The notes: generated by a model from the sequence alone, not told the origin. A stretch of 46,193 bases of DNA from Alphaproteobacteria bacterium (GCA_021296375.1 JAGWAQ010000006.1:1-46193); one strand, 5' to 3'. Shown: positions 28,627 through 39,261, counted from the stretch's first letter. Numbers and translations: made by a program.

Positions 28627-30201
28627 TTACTTTTGCCGCATGGTTTTGCGCAAATCCCGTGGCATGGCCCCCGTCACCATGCCAGCGGCGAAATAAACAG
28701 CCGTGCCAATGCCTATCATCGCCAGAAGCCCGAAAGCGTCAGCGAAAATTCCGCTATAGACCCGTTGATCATCAACCACCGGCTTGACCAGATACAGCAC
28801 CACCCCCATCACCGCCGTTGCCAGCAGAACCGACGGCAATGACCCCGCCACATCCCCGTCAAGACGCCCGCGCCGCACCAGCAGCACCAGCATGATCACC
28901 ACCGACAGCCATGACGCCAGTGACGTGGCCAGGGCCAGCCCCGCGACGCCAAGCACCTGCATCAGGATAACGCTGGCGACAAGGTTAAACATCACCGTCA
29001 GCATCGCTATTTTAAGGGGGGTTTTGGGGTCATTGGCGGCATAAAAGGACGGCTGGAAAATTTTGGCCAGCACAAAGGCCGGGATACCCACCGCATAGGC
29101 CATCAACACCTGCGCGGTTGGTGAAATCATCGCCGCGCTAAACGCACCATAGCCAAACAACCCGCCAATAATATGTTCCGACAGCACGATAGCCCCGACC
29201 ATCGCCGGAAGGGCAAAGAACATCCCGAGACGGACACCGCGCGCCAGCACCGCCCGCACTTCGGTTTTATCGCCAGCCGCTTCGAGCCGTGATAAGCGCG
29301 GCAACAACGCCGTCCCAAGGGCAATGCCGATCACCCCCAGGGGCAATTGCGCAATGCGATCGGCGTAATAAAGCGATGAAATCGCCCCGACAGGCATCAG
29401 GGAGGCCAGGATCGTGTCCACCAGAAGGTTAAGCTGCATTCCCCCCGCCCCGAGCGCGGCGGCAAAAAACTGCCGCCACATGGCTTTTCCGGCCGCGCTG
29501 CTGTTCGGCCAGCACCCCCAACGCGGACGTTTATCAATCGCCACCAGCATCCGCTGCATCAGCAGCATTTGCAGCACCCCGGCAACCGGCACGGCAATGG
29601 CGATCGGCACGGCGCCATAAGCCGCCGATAACGACGCCAGAAGCGCCCCCAGGATCAGCATTATATTCAGGATAATCGGCGCCGCCGCCCCCCCGAGAAA
29701 GCGGTTATTGGCGTTCGTCAGGGCGGCCCAGAACGCCACCATCGACACCATCGGCAAAAACGGCATGGTGATGCGTGCCAGGGTAACGGCGTCATTAAAC
29801 CGCGCGCCGTCTTTATCAAAACCCGGGGCCAACAGGCTGATGACAACCGGCATCATCAGCTCAAGCGCAAGGGTGAAGACCACCAGCCCCCACAGCAAGG
29901 TCAGTTGGATTTCTTCAGCCAGTCGCGCCGCCGCGCTGGGCCCACCTGATTTTTCCGCTTTTGCATAGGCCGGCAGAAACGCATTGGTGACGGCCCCTTC
30001 CGCCGTCAACCGGCGGAACAGATTGGGCAATTTGAAGGCGACGAAAAAAGCATCGGCCAACGGCCCGGCGCCAATCGCCATGGCGAGAATCACATCACGG
30101 CCAAACCCCAGCAACCTGCTGATGGCCGTCAAGCCGCCGATCTGCCAAACGGCACCAAAAAAACTCGGCCCCGATGACCCGGGTGATGATGATGAACTCA
30201 T
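28627..30201 (-). CDS. murJ: Lipid II flippase MurJ
   Basis: MOP-superfamily membrane protein that flips lipid II for peptidoglycan synthesis. The 524 residues form about 14 hydrophobic segments. The N-terminal block AISRLLGFGRDVILA and the DAFFVAFKLPNLFRRL motif are typical of MurJ/MviN. The start overlaps the glnD stop by four bases (ATGA). The serine-rich first ten residues are variable in the family. Confidence 0.95.
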   Translation of the reverse strand: MSSSSSPGSSGPSFFGAVWQIGGLTAISRLLGFGRDVILAMAIGAGPLADAFFVAFKLPNLFRRLTAEGAVTNAFLPAYAKAEKSGGPSAAARLAEEIQLTLLWGLVVFTLALELMMPVVISLLAPGFDKDGARFNDAVTLARITMPFLPMVSMVAFWAALTNANNRFLGGAAAPIILNIMLILGALLASLSAAYGAVPIAIAVPVAGVLQMLLMQRMLVAIDKRPRWGCWPNSSAAGKAMWRQFFAAALGAGGMQLNLLVDTILASLMPVGAISSLYYADRIAQLPLGVIGIALGTALLPRLSRLEAAGDKTEVRAVLARGVRLGMFFALPAMVGAIVLSEHIIGGLFGYGAFSAAMISPTAQVLMAYAVGIPAFVLAKIFQPSFYAANDPKTPLKIAMLTVMFNLVASVILMQVLGVAGLALATSLASWLSVVIMLVLLVRRGRLDGDVAGSLPSVLLATAVMGVVLYLVKPVVDDQRVYSGIFADAFGLLAMIGIGTAVYFAAGMVTGAMPRDLRKTMRQK

Positions 30202-33008
30202 GCCGCCACCTGATTGGCAGGGTCACTGTCTTTCAGCACCGTCAGCAGATCACGCTGGAGATTGTTGAGGCGGGTTTCGGAAGAAATTTTCAACCCAAAG
30301 GTATCCTTCACGTAAAACACATCCACCACACGATCACCATAGGTCGAGACACTGGCGGTCTGAATCTGAAGCCCCAGCTCTGCCATTTTGCGGGTGACTT
30401 TATAGAGCAGCCCCGGGGCATCCTTGCCATTGATCTCCACCACCGTATGGGTATCGCTGGCGTTATTGTTGATCAGCACGCGAGCCGGGGCGGTGATGCG
30501 GCGAATGCGCGATGGGGTCTGGCGGTTGCGCCGTTCCGTGGCGGCGTTGATATCCAGCATGCCCGTCAAGGCATCTTTAAGCCCGGATTTAATGGCCTTC
30601 AAATCTGATGCTTTGGTGATGGCCTGCCGATCCTGATCCTGAATCCACAACACATCCACGGTCAGCCCGTCTTTGCGCGTGGTGATTCGGGCGTCGACAA
30701 TATAAGCCCCCAATGCCGCCACCCCGCCGGCAATACGCGAGAACAGCCCGGCGTCATCATCAGTAATGATCACCAGTTCCGTGGCGTTGCGCTTCAAATC
30801 CGGCGTCATCCCCACGGTCAACAGCTCGGCGCTCTGAAGGTGCTGGCGGCAAAGACTGGCGTGACGTTCATAACTGTCGGCATCAAAACTTGTCCAATAG
30901 GACGGGTAGAAGATATTGAGATGGGCGTCGATCTCTTGTTCTGTCCAGCCCGAAGCTTCATCAGCCTTCAGCCGCTCAAACAACACCGTCATGTTCTGGC
31001 CACGGATTTCATGAAGCGCGTTGTCAGGGCTGGTCCCTGTCAGCACCGCCATGGTGCGGGTATAGAGGTCACGCATCAACGCCGCTTTCCAGCCGTTCCA
31101 GACATTCGGGCCAACCGCGCGGATATCCGCCACCGTTAACACCAGCAAAAGGTTCAGCCGTTCCGGCGATTGCACTTCAGCGGCAAATTTTTCGATCGTG
31201 ACAGGGTCATTCAAATCATAACGGAACGCCGTTTCACTCATCAGGAGGTGATGCCGCACCAACCAGGAAACAATTTCCGTTTGATCATCCGAAAGCCCAA
31301 AGCGGGGACAGACCGTCCGCGCCACTTCCGCCCCGAGGATGGAGTGATCGCCCCCACGCCCCTTGGCGATATCATGAAGCAAAAGCGCAATATAAAGCTC
31401 TTGCCGGAGGGTGATTTGATGCACCGCCTCACTCGCCACCGGTGCGATTTCCTTGAGCCGTCCGCTTTCGATCCCGTTCAGAATCCCCATGGCGAAAATC
31501 GTATGCTCATCGACGGTGTAGCTGTGGTACATGTCGAACTGCATCATCGCGACGATACGGCCAAAATCAGGCAGGAACTTGCCGATAAAGCCGCTTTCAT
31601 TCATCAAGCGCAGGACTCGTTCAGGGCTGTCTTTGCTGGAAATAATCTCCAGGAACTCGGCGTTATATTCCGGGTTGTCGCGGAACTCACCATCCACCAG
31701 TTTCAAATGGCCATGCAGTTTTCGCAGCATGTTGGGGTGAAGATCAAGACCGGTTTTCTGGGACAGGCGGAACATCCCCATCATCAACCCCGGGTGTTCA
31801 CGAAACGACACATCCCTCGGCAGATTGATCCGCCCGGCTTCAACCGAAAACGGTTTTGACACTTTACTGGGCAGGAAACGTTCCATTAATGACCGCGGCT
31901 TGGTGACAAAATCTTCAGCAATAGCGGCCCAGAAAATGCGCGTCAGGTTGCCGACGGTCTTGGCGGCAAGGTGGTAACGCCGCATGAACCGTTCCACGCC
32001 TTTCATGCCCGACCGGTTGTGGAACCCCAGAAGCGGGGCAATGTCCATTTGGGCGTCAAAAGTCAGGCGGTCATCTTCGCGTCCGGCGCGCAGGTGAAGA
32101 TGAATCCGCACCGACCATAAAAACCGCTGGGCATAGGAAAACGACCGCAATTCACTTCGGCTCAGGATGCCGCTGTTCATCACCGCGGTCATGGATTTCG
32201 CCCGGTAGGCGTAGCGCGCGATCCAGAACAATGTGTGCAGGTCCCGCAACCCCCCCTTGCCATCCTTGATGTTGGGTTCCACCACGTAACGCTGATTGCC
32301 GATGCGGTGCAGACGCTGTTCACGTTCATCAAGCTTGGCGTTCAGGAACGCCACTTTGGTGCCTTTAACGATATCGTCATCAAACCGCGCCAGCATGGTC
32401 TCGGCAAGCACCGCATCACCGGCAAGGAAGCGCGCTTCCAGAAACGCCGTGCGGATGGTGATGTCTTCTTTCGCTGATTTCAGCTGCTGGCGCAGGCTGC
32501 GCGTCGCGTGACCGACGGTAAGCCCGAGATCCCAAAGAATATAGAGCATCGCCTCAATCATCATCGAGGTCGGTTTATCGACCTGAACCGACGTCAGGAA
32601 CAACAGGTCAATATCCGAAGCTGGCGCCAGTTCCCCCCGCCCGTAACCACCGGTGGCCATCAAGGCCAGATCAGGGCTGTCCTTGTCTGTTGGCATCAGC
32701 CGCGTGATGCGCTCAAAAACCCCCCGAAGCAGGGCGTCCATCATCAAGGCATGGGCGCCGATATAAAGCGCGCCGTCATTATCTTCAAAAAATCGTGCGC
32801 GGATCAGCTCACGGCCATGGGCAAGCTGGTGTTTCGCCGCCGCCAGCAGGGCCGGCTTCAACCTGTCGATATCCTCGCCATCAAGACCGGCAAATTCAGC
32901 AGCCAGCCCGTCGGCAAAACCCGAGGTGTCAAACCACGGGCGGGCGTAAACGCTGGGGTCGAGCGTTTGTATCCAGAGTTGTTCCGTCGGGGTGGCCCTT
33001 GTGGTCAT
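30198..33008 (-). CDS. glnD: Bifunctional uridylyltransferase/uridylyl-removing enzyme GlnD
   Basis: Senses glutamine and modifies the PII proteins. The 936 residues show the nucleotidyltransferase domain (GGYGRGELAPASDIDLLFL, with D132 and D134 as metal ligands), the linked helical domain, the HD hydrolase domain (LLHDIAKGRGGDHS, H545-D546) and two C-terminal ACT domains that bind glutamine (about 740-820 and 850-930). It is between mutS (79-base gap) and murJ (overlap). Confidence 0.96.
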   Translation of the reverse strand: MTTRATPTEQLWIQTLDPSVYARPWFDTSGFADGLAAEFAGLDGEDIDRLKPALLAAAKHQLAHGRELIRARFFEDNDGALYIGAHALMMDALLRGVFERITRLMPTDKDSPDLALMATGGYGRGELAPASDIDLLFLTSVQVDKPTSMMIEAMLYILWDLGLTVGHATRSLRQQLKSAKEDITIRTAFLEARFLAGDAVLAETMLARFDDDIVKGTKVAFLNAKLDEREQRLHRIGNQRYVVEPNIKDGKGGLRDLHTLFWIARYAYRAKSMTAVMNSGILSRSELRSFSYAQRFLWSVRIHLHLRAGREDDRLTFDAQMDIAPLLGFHNRSGMKGVERFMRRYHLAAKTVGNLTRIFWAAIAEDFVTKPRSLMERFLPSKVSKPFSVEAGRINLPRDVSFREHPGLMMGMFRLSQKTGLDLHPNMLRKLHGHLKLVDGEFRDNPEYNAEFLEIISSKDSPERVLRLMNESGFIGKFLPDFGRIVAMMQFDMYHSYTVDEHTIFAMGILNGIESGRLKEIAPVASEAVHQITLRQELYIALLLHDIAKGRGGDHSILGAEVARTVCPRFGLSDDQTEIVSWLVRHHLLMSETAFRYDLNDPVTIEKFAAEVQSPERLNLLLVLTVADIRAVGPNVWNGWKAALMRDLYTRTMAVLTGTSPDNALHEIRGQNMTVLFERLKADEASGWTEQEIDAHLNIFYPSYWTSFDADSYERHASLCRQHLQSAELLTVGMTPDLKRNATELVIITDDDAGLFSRIAGGVAALGAYIVDARITTRKDGLTVDVLWIQDQDRQAITKASDLKAIKSGLKDALTGMLDINAATERRNRQTPSRIRRITAPARVLINNNASDTHTVVEINGKDAPGLLYKVTRKMAELGLQIQTASVSTYGDRVVDVFYVKDTFGLKISSETRLNNLQRDLLTVLKDSDPANQVAA

Positions 33009-33087
33009 GCCGTGGTCTTTCTCAACAGATGGTGACGAGGGCTATCTTATCGTGAGCCGCCACGCCCCCTCAAGCGATTTTCTGAAC

Positions 33088-35811
33088 TCAGTTGTTGTTG
33101 CGCAACGCCCGCAAGGCGTAAATCGCCTCAAGCGCCTGCATCGGCGTCATGGTATCGGGCAGCAATCCATCAAGATGGGCCAACAGCTCATCATGGGATG
33201 ATCCGGCGGGTGGCGCGGCCGCAACTTCAGCTGAAAACAGCGGCAGGTCATCAAGCCGGGATGAGGTTAAGGGGGAATTTTCCTCGCTCAGGCTGGTCAG
33301 CACATCTTCCGCCCGTTCAAGCACAGAGGCCGGCACACCGGCAAGCCGCGCGACATGAATCCCGTAGGAGCGGTCCGCCCCGCCTTTGGCCACTTCATGC
33401 AAAAACACGATCTCCCCCTGCCATTCCTTGACCTGCATGGCATGGGGGCTTAACGCATCAAGACTGCGCTCAAGCCCGTTGAGTTCATGGTAATGGGTGG
33501 CGAACAAGGCGCGGCATTGATTGACTTCATGCAAGTGTTCCACCACAGCCCAGGCAAGGGACAAGCCATCATAAGTCGCGGTGCCGCGGCCAATCTCATC
33601 CAGAATCACCAGCGCAGACGGCCCCGACCGGTTCAGGATAGCGGCGGTTTCCACCATCTCCACCATGAAGGTCGACCGCCCGGTGGCGAGGTCATCGGAT
33701 GCCCCGACACGGCAGAACAAGCGGTCAACAATGCCGATCTCCGCCCGTTCCGCCGGCACGTATAACCCGGCTTGCGCCATCAGCGCGATCAGGGCGTTCT
33801 GCCGCAGGAAGGTCGATTTACCTGCCATATTCGGGCCGGTCAACAGCCAGATGCGATCATCATCATGCAAATGGCAATGGTTGGAAATGAACGGCTGGGC
33901 GCCGTCTTTATCCAGCATCTGTTCAACCACCGGGTGGCGTCCTGACGCAATTTCAAATTCCCGCCCTTCTTTCAGGGTCGGGCGGCTGTACTGCCATTGT
34001 TCGGCGAGCCGCGCAGTGGCGGTGGCGACATCCAGTTTGGCGCCGACTTCCGCCAGCGCGATCAGGTCATTTGCGCGGGCTAGCACCGCGCCGCACAACT
34101 CGTCAAACAGGGTCAGCTCAAGCGCCAGCGCGCGATCCCCCGCGCCGGACATTTCGCGTTCCAGTTCCGCAAGTTCAGTGGTGGTGAACCGCACGGTCTG
34201 GGCGGTGGTCTGGCGATGGATGAACGGCTCGAGCGCCATCATGGTGTCGGCATGATTGGCGCGCACGTCGATATGATACCCAAGGACGTTATTGTGTTTG
34301 ATCTTGAGCGAGGCAATGCCGGTTTCTTCGATATATTTCTGCTGAAGCTGGGCGATCAGGCGGCGGCTTTCGTCGCGCATGGCTTTCACTTCATCAAGCG
34401 CCGGGTTGAACCCCTGACGGATAAACCCGCCATCACGAGCCAGCAGGGGCAATTCATCGGCAAGGGTCTGGTCAATCTGCCCCGCCAGGGAGAATGGCGC
34501 TGTTAATCGCGCCGACATTTCCGCCAGCATGTCCTGCGCCATCAATGACCCCGCCCGCGCGGAGATCGCCTCCGCCATCGCCATCCCTGCCTGCGCCCCG
34601 CGCGCCAGGGCCGCGACATCACGCGGGCCGCCATGGCCAAGGTTAAGACGTGACAATGATCGTTCGACATCAGGCATGGTGGTGAGGGCCTGGCGCACGG
34701 CCGCCGCCATCACCGGATCCGCCATCATCGCTGCGACCAGATCAAGCCGGGCATTGATGGCGTCAAGATCCGTCAAGGGCGCCGCAATCCGCCGGGCCAG
34801 AAGACGCCCGCCAGCGGCACTGGTCGTGCGATCGATCACCGACAGCAAACTGCCCTGGGTTTTGCCCGACAGGGTGCGGGTGATCTCAAGCGACCGCCGC
34901 GACGCCGGGTCAATTTCCATCACCGCCCCGCGCGTCATTTTCTGGATCGGCTTGAGCCGCAATGCCCGGCCTTTCTGGGTTTGGTCAAGATAGGTCACCA
35001 ACGCGCCGGCGGCGGAGGTCTCCGCCCGGCTGAGGGTGGCGATGCCATCAAGGGTGGTGACGCCATAAACATCACAAAGTTTTTTCTGCCCTTCGGCGCT
35101 GTCAAACACCCGCGCCGGACGCAGGCTGACGCAGCCCACTATGCCTTTCGGGTCAGCGCCTTCAAACCCGTGGCCAGCATCGGGGCGGTCACTGGCGATC
35201 AATTCCGCCCCGTTAAGCCGCGCCAGGGTTTCCTCAACCCGCGCCGCCTCGACCGTTTCGACCCACAGATCACCGGTTGATAAATCGACCCAGGACAAGG
35301 CCATTTCGCCAGCCGACTGGCCAAGGGCGATCAGGTAATTGTTTTCCCGCGGCGGCAGAAATTCATCCTCCACCAATGTCCCCGGGGTGACGATGCGGAT
35401 AACATCACGTTTAAGGGGGCCTTTGTGGCCGCGTTTTTTCGCCTCTTCGGGGCTTTCGGATTGTTCACATATCGCGACGCGAAAGCCTTTGCGGATGAGC
35501 CGCGAGAGGTAACTTTCCGCGGCATGAACCGGCACCCCGCACATCGGGACATCATGCTCCTCCACCTTGCCGCGCCTGGTGAGGGTGATGTCAAGGGCCG
35601 CGGCGGCATCCACCGCGTCCTGAAAAAACATCTCGTAAAAATCACCCATGCGATAAAACAACAAGCAATCGGCATGAGCGGATTTCACCGCCAGGAATTG
35701 CGCCAGCATCGGCGTCACCCCCTTGGCGGAAGGGTCGGGGAAATCCGTCACTATGGAAGCGTGTTGATCAGAGGGCATCGCAAAACAGCTGGTCTTTTGG
35801 GTGTTTTTCAT
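33088..35811 (-). CDS. mutS: DNA mismatch repair protein MutS
   Basis: Recognises mismatches and small loops. The 907 residues include the mismatch-binding F58-Y-E60 motif (GDFYEMF), the connector, clamp and lever regions, and the ABC-type ATPase with Walker A GPNMAGKST (659-667), Walker B VILDEIGRGT and the ATHYHEL motif, followed by a C-terminal helical dimer/tetramer segment. Two ATGs (35811 and 35778) are possible starts; neither has a clear ribosome site. Confidence 0.97.
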   Translation of the reverse strand: MKNTQKTSCFAMPSDQHASIVTDFPDPSAKGVTPMLAQFLAVKSAHADCLLFYRMGDFYEMFFQDAVDAAAALDITLTRRGKVEEHDVPMCGVPVHAAESYLSRLIRKGFRVAICEQSESPEEAKKRGHKGPLKRDVIRIVTPGTLVEDEFLPPRENNYLIALGQSAGEMALSWVDLSTGDLWVETVEAARVEETLARLNGAELIASDRPDAGHGFEGADPKGIVGCVSLRPARVFDSAEGQKKLCDVYGVTTLDGIATLSRAETSAAGALVTYLDQTQKGRALRLKPIQKMTRGAVMEIDPASRRSLEITRTLSGKTQGSLLSVIDRTTSAAGGRLLARRIAAPLTDLDAINARLDLVAAMMADPVMAAAVRQALTTMPDVERSLSRLNLGHGGPRDVAALARGAQAGMAMAEAISARAGSLMAQDMLAEMSARLTAPFSLAGQIDQTLADELPLLARDGGFIRQGFNPALDEVKAMRDESRRLIAQLQQKYIEETGIASLKIKHNNVLGYHIDVRANHADTMMALEPFIHRQTTAQTVRFTTTELAELEREMSGAGDRALALELTLFDELCGAVLARANDLIALAEVGAKLDVATATARLAEQWQYSRPTLKEGREFEIASGRHPVVEQMLDKDGAQPFISNHCHLHDDDRIWLLTGPNMAGKSTFLRQNALIALMAQAGLYVPAERAEIGIVDRLFCRVGASDDLATGRSTFMVEMVETAAILNRSGPSALVILDEIGRGTATYDGLSLAWAVVEHLHEVNQCRALFATHYHELNGLERSLDALSPHAMQVKEWQGEIVFLHEVAKGGADRSYGIHVARLAGVPASVLERAEDVLTSLSEENSPLTSSRLDDLPLFSAEVAAAPPAGSSHDELLAHLDGLLPDTMTPMQALEAIYALRALRNNN

Positions 35812-35833
35812 CAGGGTTAGGCGGTCAGCAATC

Positions 35834-35885
35834 TTGTTTTTGTGACCTGTTCAGCATTATAATAATAAATACTTTCTGATGATAA
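35834..35885. promoter_or_regulatory. Bidirectional mutS/maeB promoter with shared -10
   Basis: The 8-bp palindrome ATTATAAT (35856-35863) gives TATAAT on both strands. On the plus strand TTGTTT lies 18 bases upstream of it (for maeB); on the minus strand TTATCA lies 18 bases upstream (for mutS). It is in the 115-bp gap between the divergent genes. Confidence 0.55.
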
Positions 35886-35926
35886 CAAATAGTTACTCTC
35901 CCCCACGTTTTCGGACAGGATTGATA

Positions 35927-38194
35927 ATGCCCAAGACTAAAAATACGCTCGACGCGGAAGCCCTGGCGTTCCACAAACAAGGACGTCCCGGCAAACTTGA
36001 GGTTACCCCGACCAAGCCGTTGACCAGTCAACATGACCTGTCGCTCGCGTATTCCCCGGGGGTGGCCGCGCCGTGCCTTGAGATCGCCGAAGACCCCGAC
36101 AAAGCCTATGACTACACCGCCAAGAGCAACACCGTGGCGGTGATTTCAAACGGCACCGCGGTGCTGGGGCTGGGGGATATTGGCGCGCTGGCGTCCAAGC
36201 CTGTGATGGAAGGCAAAGCAGTGCTGTTCAAAAAATTTGCTGATATTGACGGCATTGATCTTGAGGTCGACACCAATGACGTCGACCGGTTTGTTGATGC
36301 CGTGTCCTTGCTGGGGGCAAGTTTCGGTGGCATTAACCTGGAAGACATCAAATCGCCGGAATGTTTCATCATCGAGCAACGCCTGCGCGAGCTGATGGAC
36401 ATCCCGGTTTTCCATGATGACCAGCATGGCACCGCCATCATCGCCGCCGCCGGGCTGATCAACGCTGTTGAATTGACCGGCCGTTCCATGAAAGAGCTTA
36501 AGATTGTCAGCAATGGGGCCGGGGCCGCCTCGATCGCCTGTGTTGAGCTGATCAAAGCCCTTGGCGTGCCGCACCAGAACATCATCATGGTGGATCGCGA
36601 AGGGGTGATTTATCAAGGTCGTGAAAGCGGCATGAACCAGTGGAAATCTGCCCATGCCGTGGTCACCAAAGCCCGCAGTCTTGAAGATGCCCTGAAAGGG
36701 GCCGATGTCTTCCTTGGCCTTTCTGTTGCCGGTGTCGTGACAAAGGAGATGGTCCGTTCCATGGCCGACAAGCCGATCATCTTTGCCATGGCGAACCCCG
36801 TGCCGGAGATCATGCCCGATGAAGCCAAGGCCGCCAGCCCTGACGCCATCATCGCCACGGGGCGGTCCGATTTCCCCAACCAGGTCAATAACGTGCTGGG
36901 CTTCCCTTATATTTTCCGTGGCGCGCTTGACGTGCGGGCATCTTCCATCACCGAAGGGATGAAGCTTGCCGCCGCCCATGCCATCGCCAACCTGGCGCGG
37001 GAAGATGTGCCCGATGAAGTCAACGCCGCCTATGAAGGCAAAGTGCTGCATTATGGCAATGATTACATTATCCCGGCGCCGTTTGACCCCCGCCTGATCG
37101 TTGAGGTTTCAGCGGCCGTGGCGCAAGCGGCAATGGATGATGGCGTCGCCCGCAAACCGATTGCGGATATGGAAAGCTACCGCCGGTCACTGACCGCCCG
37201 GCTTGACCCCACCGCCTCCACCTTGCAGAAAATCTTTGACCGCATTCAGGGCAAGAAACGCCGGGTGGTGTTTGCGGAAGGCGAAGAAGAACGCGTTATT
37301 CGCGCCGCCGTCGCTTTCCGTGCCGCCGGTTATGGTGAGCCGATCATGGTGGCGCGTGAACATCGCCTGCAAGAGGCCATCGAGCGCATTGGCCTTGAGG
37401 GCGCCGATGACCTGATCTGTGTTAACGCCAAGATTTCCGACCAGAACGAGGCTTATATCGACCGGTTGTTTGACAAGCTCCAGCGCAAGGGCGCGTTGCG
37501 GCGGGATTGCCAGCGGATGGTCAATCAGGACCGCAACATCTTTGCCGCCGCGATGGTCGAGGCCGGTGATGCCGACGCCATGGTGACAGGGACAACGCGA
37601 TCCTTCAAATCAAGCTTTGATCACATCACCCGTGTCATTGGCCCGAAAGAAAACACCCCTTTCATGGCCTCAAGCCTGGTGATTTCCCGCGGGACCACGG
37701 TGTTCATTGGCGACACCTCGATCCATGAACGCCCCAACGCGACCTTGCTGGCGGATATCGCCGAAGGGCTGGCCAAACAAGCCCGCGCCTTTGGCCATAC
37801 CCCGCGTGTCGCCATCTGCGCCTTTTCCAACTTTGGCAATCCCTGGATGAAAACCGCTGAAGCCGCCCATGGCGCGGTGGAGGTGCTGGACCAGCGTGAG
37901 GTGGATTTTGAATATGACGGGGAAATGTCGGCTGAAGTCGCGCTCGATTATGAGCTGATGAAAAGCAATTACCCGTTCTGCCGCTTGTCTGGCCCTGCCA
38001 ATGTGCTGGTGATGCCGGGCCTTCATTCCGCCAATATCGCGTTCAAACTTCTGAAAAAACTGGGCGGCGGTTCGACCATCGGGCCGGTTGTTTTAGGCGC
38101 CAGCCAGCCGTTCCAGATTGTCCAGATGGGGGCCAGCGTCAATGATATCATTCAGGCGGCGGCGATCTCCACCTTTGAAAGCCTGCAGAAGTAA
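35927..38194 (+). CDS. maeB: NADP-dependent malic enzyme, MaeB type
   Basis: Oxidative decarboxylation of malate to pyruvate, giving NADPH. The start at 35927 (MPKTKNTLDAEAL) has AGGA 6 bases upstream, giving 755 residues; the ORF-track extension to 35879 overlaps the promoter. The malic-enzyme half (about 1-425) has AYSPGVAAPC, FHDDQHGTAI and the NAD(P)-fold VSNGAGAASIA. The C-terminal third (about 430-755) is the phosphotransacetylase-like domain of MaeB proteins, thought to be regulatory. The gap to the convergent PfkB gene is 10 bases. Confidence 0.95.
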   Translation: MPKTKNTLDAEALAFHKQGRPGKLEVTPTKPLTSQHDLSLAYSPGVAAPCLEIAEDPDKAYDYTAKSNTVAVISNGTAVLGLGDIGALASKPVMEGKAVLFKKFADIDGIDLEVDTNDVDRFVDAVSLLGASFGGINLEDIKSPECFIIEQRLRELMDIPVFHDDQHGTAIIAAAGLINAVELTGRSMKELKIVSNGAGAASIACVELIKALGVPHQNIIMVDREGVIYQGRESGMNQWKSAHAVVTKARSLEDALKGADVFLGLSVAGVVTKEMVRSMADKPIIFAMANPVPEIMPDEAKAASPDAIIATGRSDFPNQVNNVLGFPYIFRGALDVRASSITEGMKLAAAHAIANLAREDVPDEVNAAYEGKVLHYGNDYIIPAPFDPRLIVEVSAAVAQAAMDDGVARKPIADMESYRRSLTARLDPTASTLQKIFDRIQGKKRRVVFAEGEEERVIRAAVAFRAAGYGEPIMVAREHRLQEAIERIGLEGADDLICVNAKISDQNEAYIDRLFDKLQRKGALRRDCQRMVNQDRNIFAAAMVEAGDADAMVTGTTRSFKSSFDHITRVIGPKENTPFMASSLVISRGTTVFIGDTSIHERPNATLLADIAEGLAKQARAFGHTPRVAICAFSNFGNPWMKTAEAAHGAVEVLDQREVDFEYDGEMSAEVALDYELMKSNYPFCRLSGPANVLVMPGLHSANIAFKLLKKLGGGSTIGPVVLGASQPFQIVQMGASVNDIIQAAAISTFESLQK

Positions 38195-38204
38195 CCGCCG
38201 CGGC

Positions 38205-39179
38205 CTAGCCAAGCTTTGCCGATAAATCATCCTGCGGCCTGGCGCCGATATGGGAGATGATTTCCGTCGCCGCAATGGTGGCGATTTCGGCTGATCGTTC
38301 AAGACTGTCCTGACGCTGACGGCCAAACAAATACCCCGCCGCGTAAAGATCCCCGGCGCCGGTGGTGTCCACCACCTTGATGGTTTGATCCGCGTCAACC
38401 CGCACCTTGTCATGGGCCGTCACCGCAATCGAGCCTTTGGCGCCAAGGGTAATGGCGGCTTCCCCCGCCAGTTCCGGCAGGCGGGCAAGGCGGGTGTCGA
38501 GGCTGTCGGCATCAGGGAACAGGCTGTGCAACTCATCTTCATTGCCGAGGATCAAATCCGTGTGATCCGCCAGAAATTTCGTCAAGGCGTCGTAATGACG
38601 ATCAACACACCAGGCGTCGGACAGGGATACCGACACGTTGGTGTTGTTGGCACGGGCGATATCCGCCGCCCGCTGATAGCAGGCGGGGCCTTCCGGCGCG
38701 TCAAACAAATAGCCTTCCAGGTAAACCCAATCGGCACCCGCGATCAGCTCTTCGTTCATGTCATCAGGGGTAAGGGTAAGGCATGCGCCAAGATAGGTGT
38801 TCATGGTGCGCTGGGTGTCCGGCGTCACCAGAATAATTGAACACGCGGTCTGGTTGTCTTCGGCATAGGCCGGCGGGAAGTCAACGCCAGCGGCGGAAAT
38901 GTCATGGCGGAAAATTCTCCCCATGACGTCTTCTGAAATCTTGCCGATAAAACCGGAATCGCCGCCAAGATTGGCGATCCCCACCGCGGTATTCGCCGCC
39001 GAGCCGCCCGACACTTCCATGGCCGGGCCAATGGCATCGTAAAGGCTCTTGGCGCGATCACCATCGATCAGGTTCATGGCGCTTTTTTCCATGCCCTGAT
39101 CCTGAATAAACGCATCATCAGCTTTGGCAATAATATCGACAATGGCATTGCCCACGGTAACAACAGATGGTGACGGCAT
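38205..39179 (-). CDS. PfkB-family carbohydrate/adenosine kinase
   Basis: Ribokinase-fold sugar or nucleoside kinase of 324 residues, of the type often annotated as adenosine kinase in alphaproteobacteria. PfkB signature 1 is VSGGSAANTAVGIANLGG (56-73) and signature 2 is DTTGAGDLYAAG with catalytic D277. The N terminus VVTVGNAIVDIIAKADDAF is also typical of the adenosine-kinase-like subgroup. The substrate cannot be fixed from sequence alone. It is transcribed alone, divergent from the lipoprotein gene. Confidence 0.85.
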   Translation of the reverse strand: MPSPSVVTVGNAIVDIIAKADDAFIQDQGMEKSAMNLIDGDRAKSLYDAIGPAMEVSGGSAANTAVGIANLGGDSGFIGKISEDVMGRIFRHDISAAGVDFPPAYAEDNQTACSIILVTPDTQRTMNTYLGACLTLTPDDMNEELIAGADWVYLEGYLFDAPEGPACYQRAADIARANNTNVSVSLSDAWCVDRHYDALTKFLADHTDLILGNEDELHSLFPDADSLDTRLARLPELAGEAAITLGAKGSIAVTAHDKVRVDADQTIKVVDTTGAGDLYAAGYLFGRQRQDSLERSAEIATIAATEIISHIGARPQDDLSAKLG

Positions 39180-39232
39180 AAAACTTCCTTAAGCGGGGTC
39201 ATGGATAACTTCCTAGACATAGCGCATTGGGA

Positions 39233-39261
39233 TTGAAAATTGAAGTTCGAAAGGATAAGAC
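39233..39261 (+). promoter_or_regulatory. Candidate lipoprotein gene promoter
   Basis: TTGAAA, a 17-base spacer and TAAGAC (weak -10), about 30 bases before the lipoprotein ATG. A low-scoring divergent pair TTCAAT-17-TATGTC for the PfkB gene overlaps it on the other strand. Confidence 0.35.
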
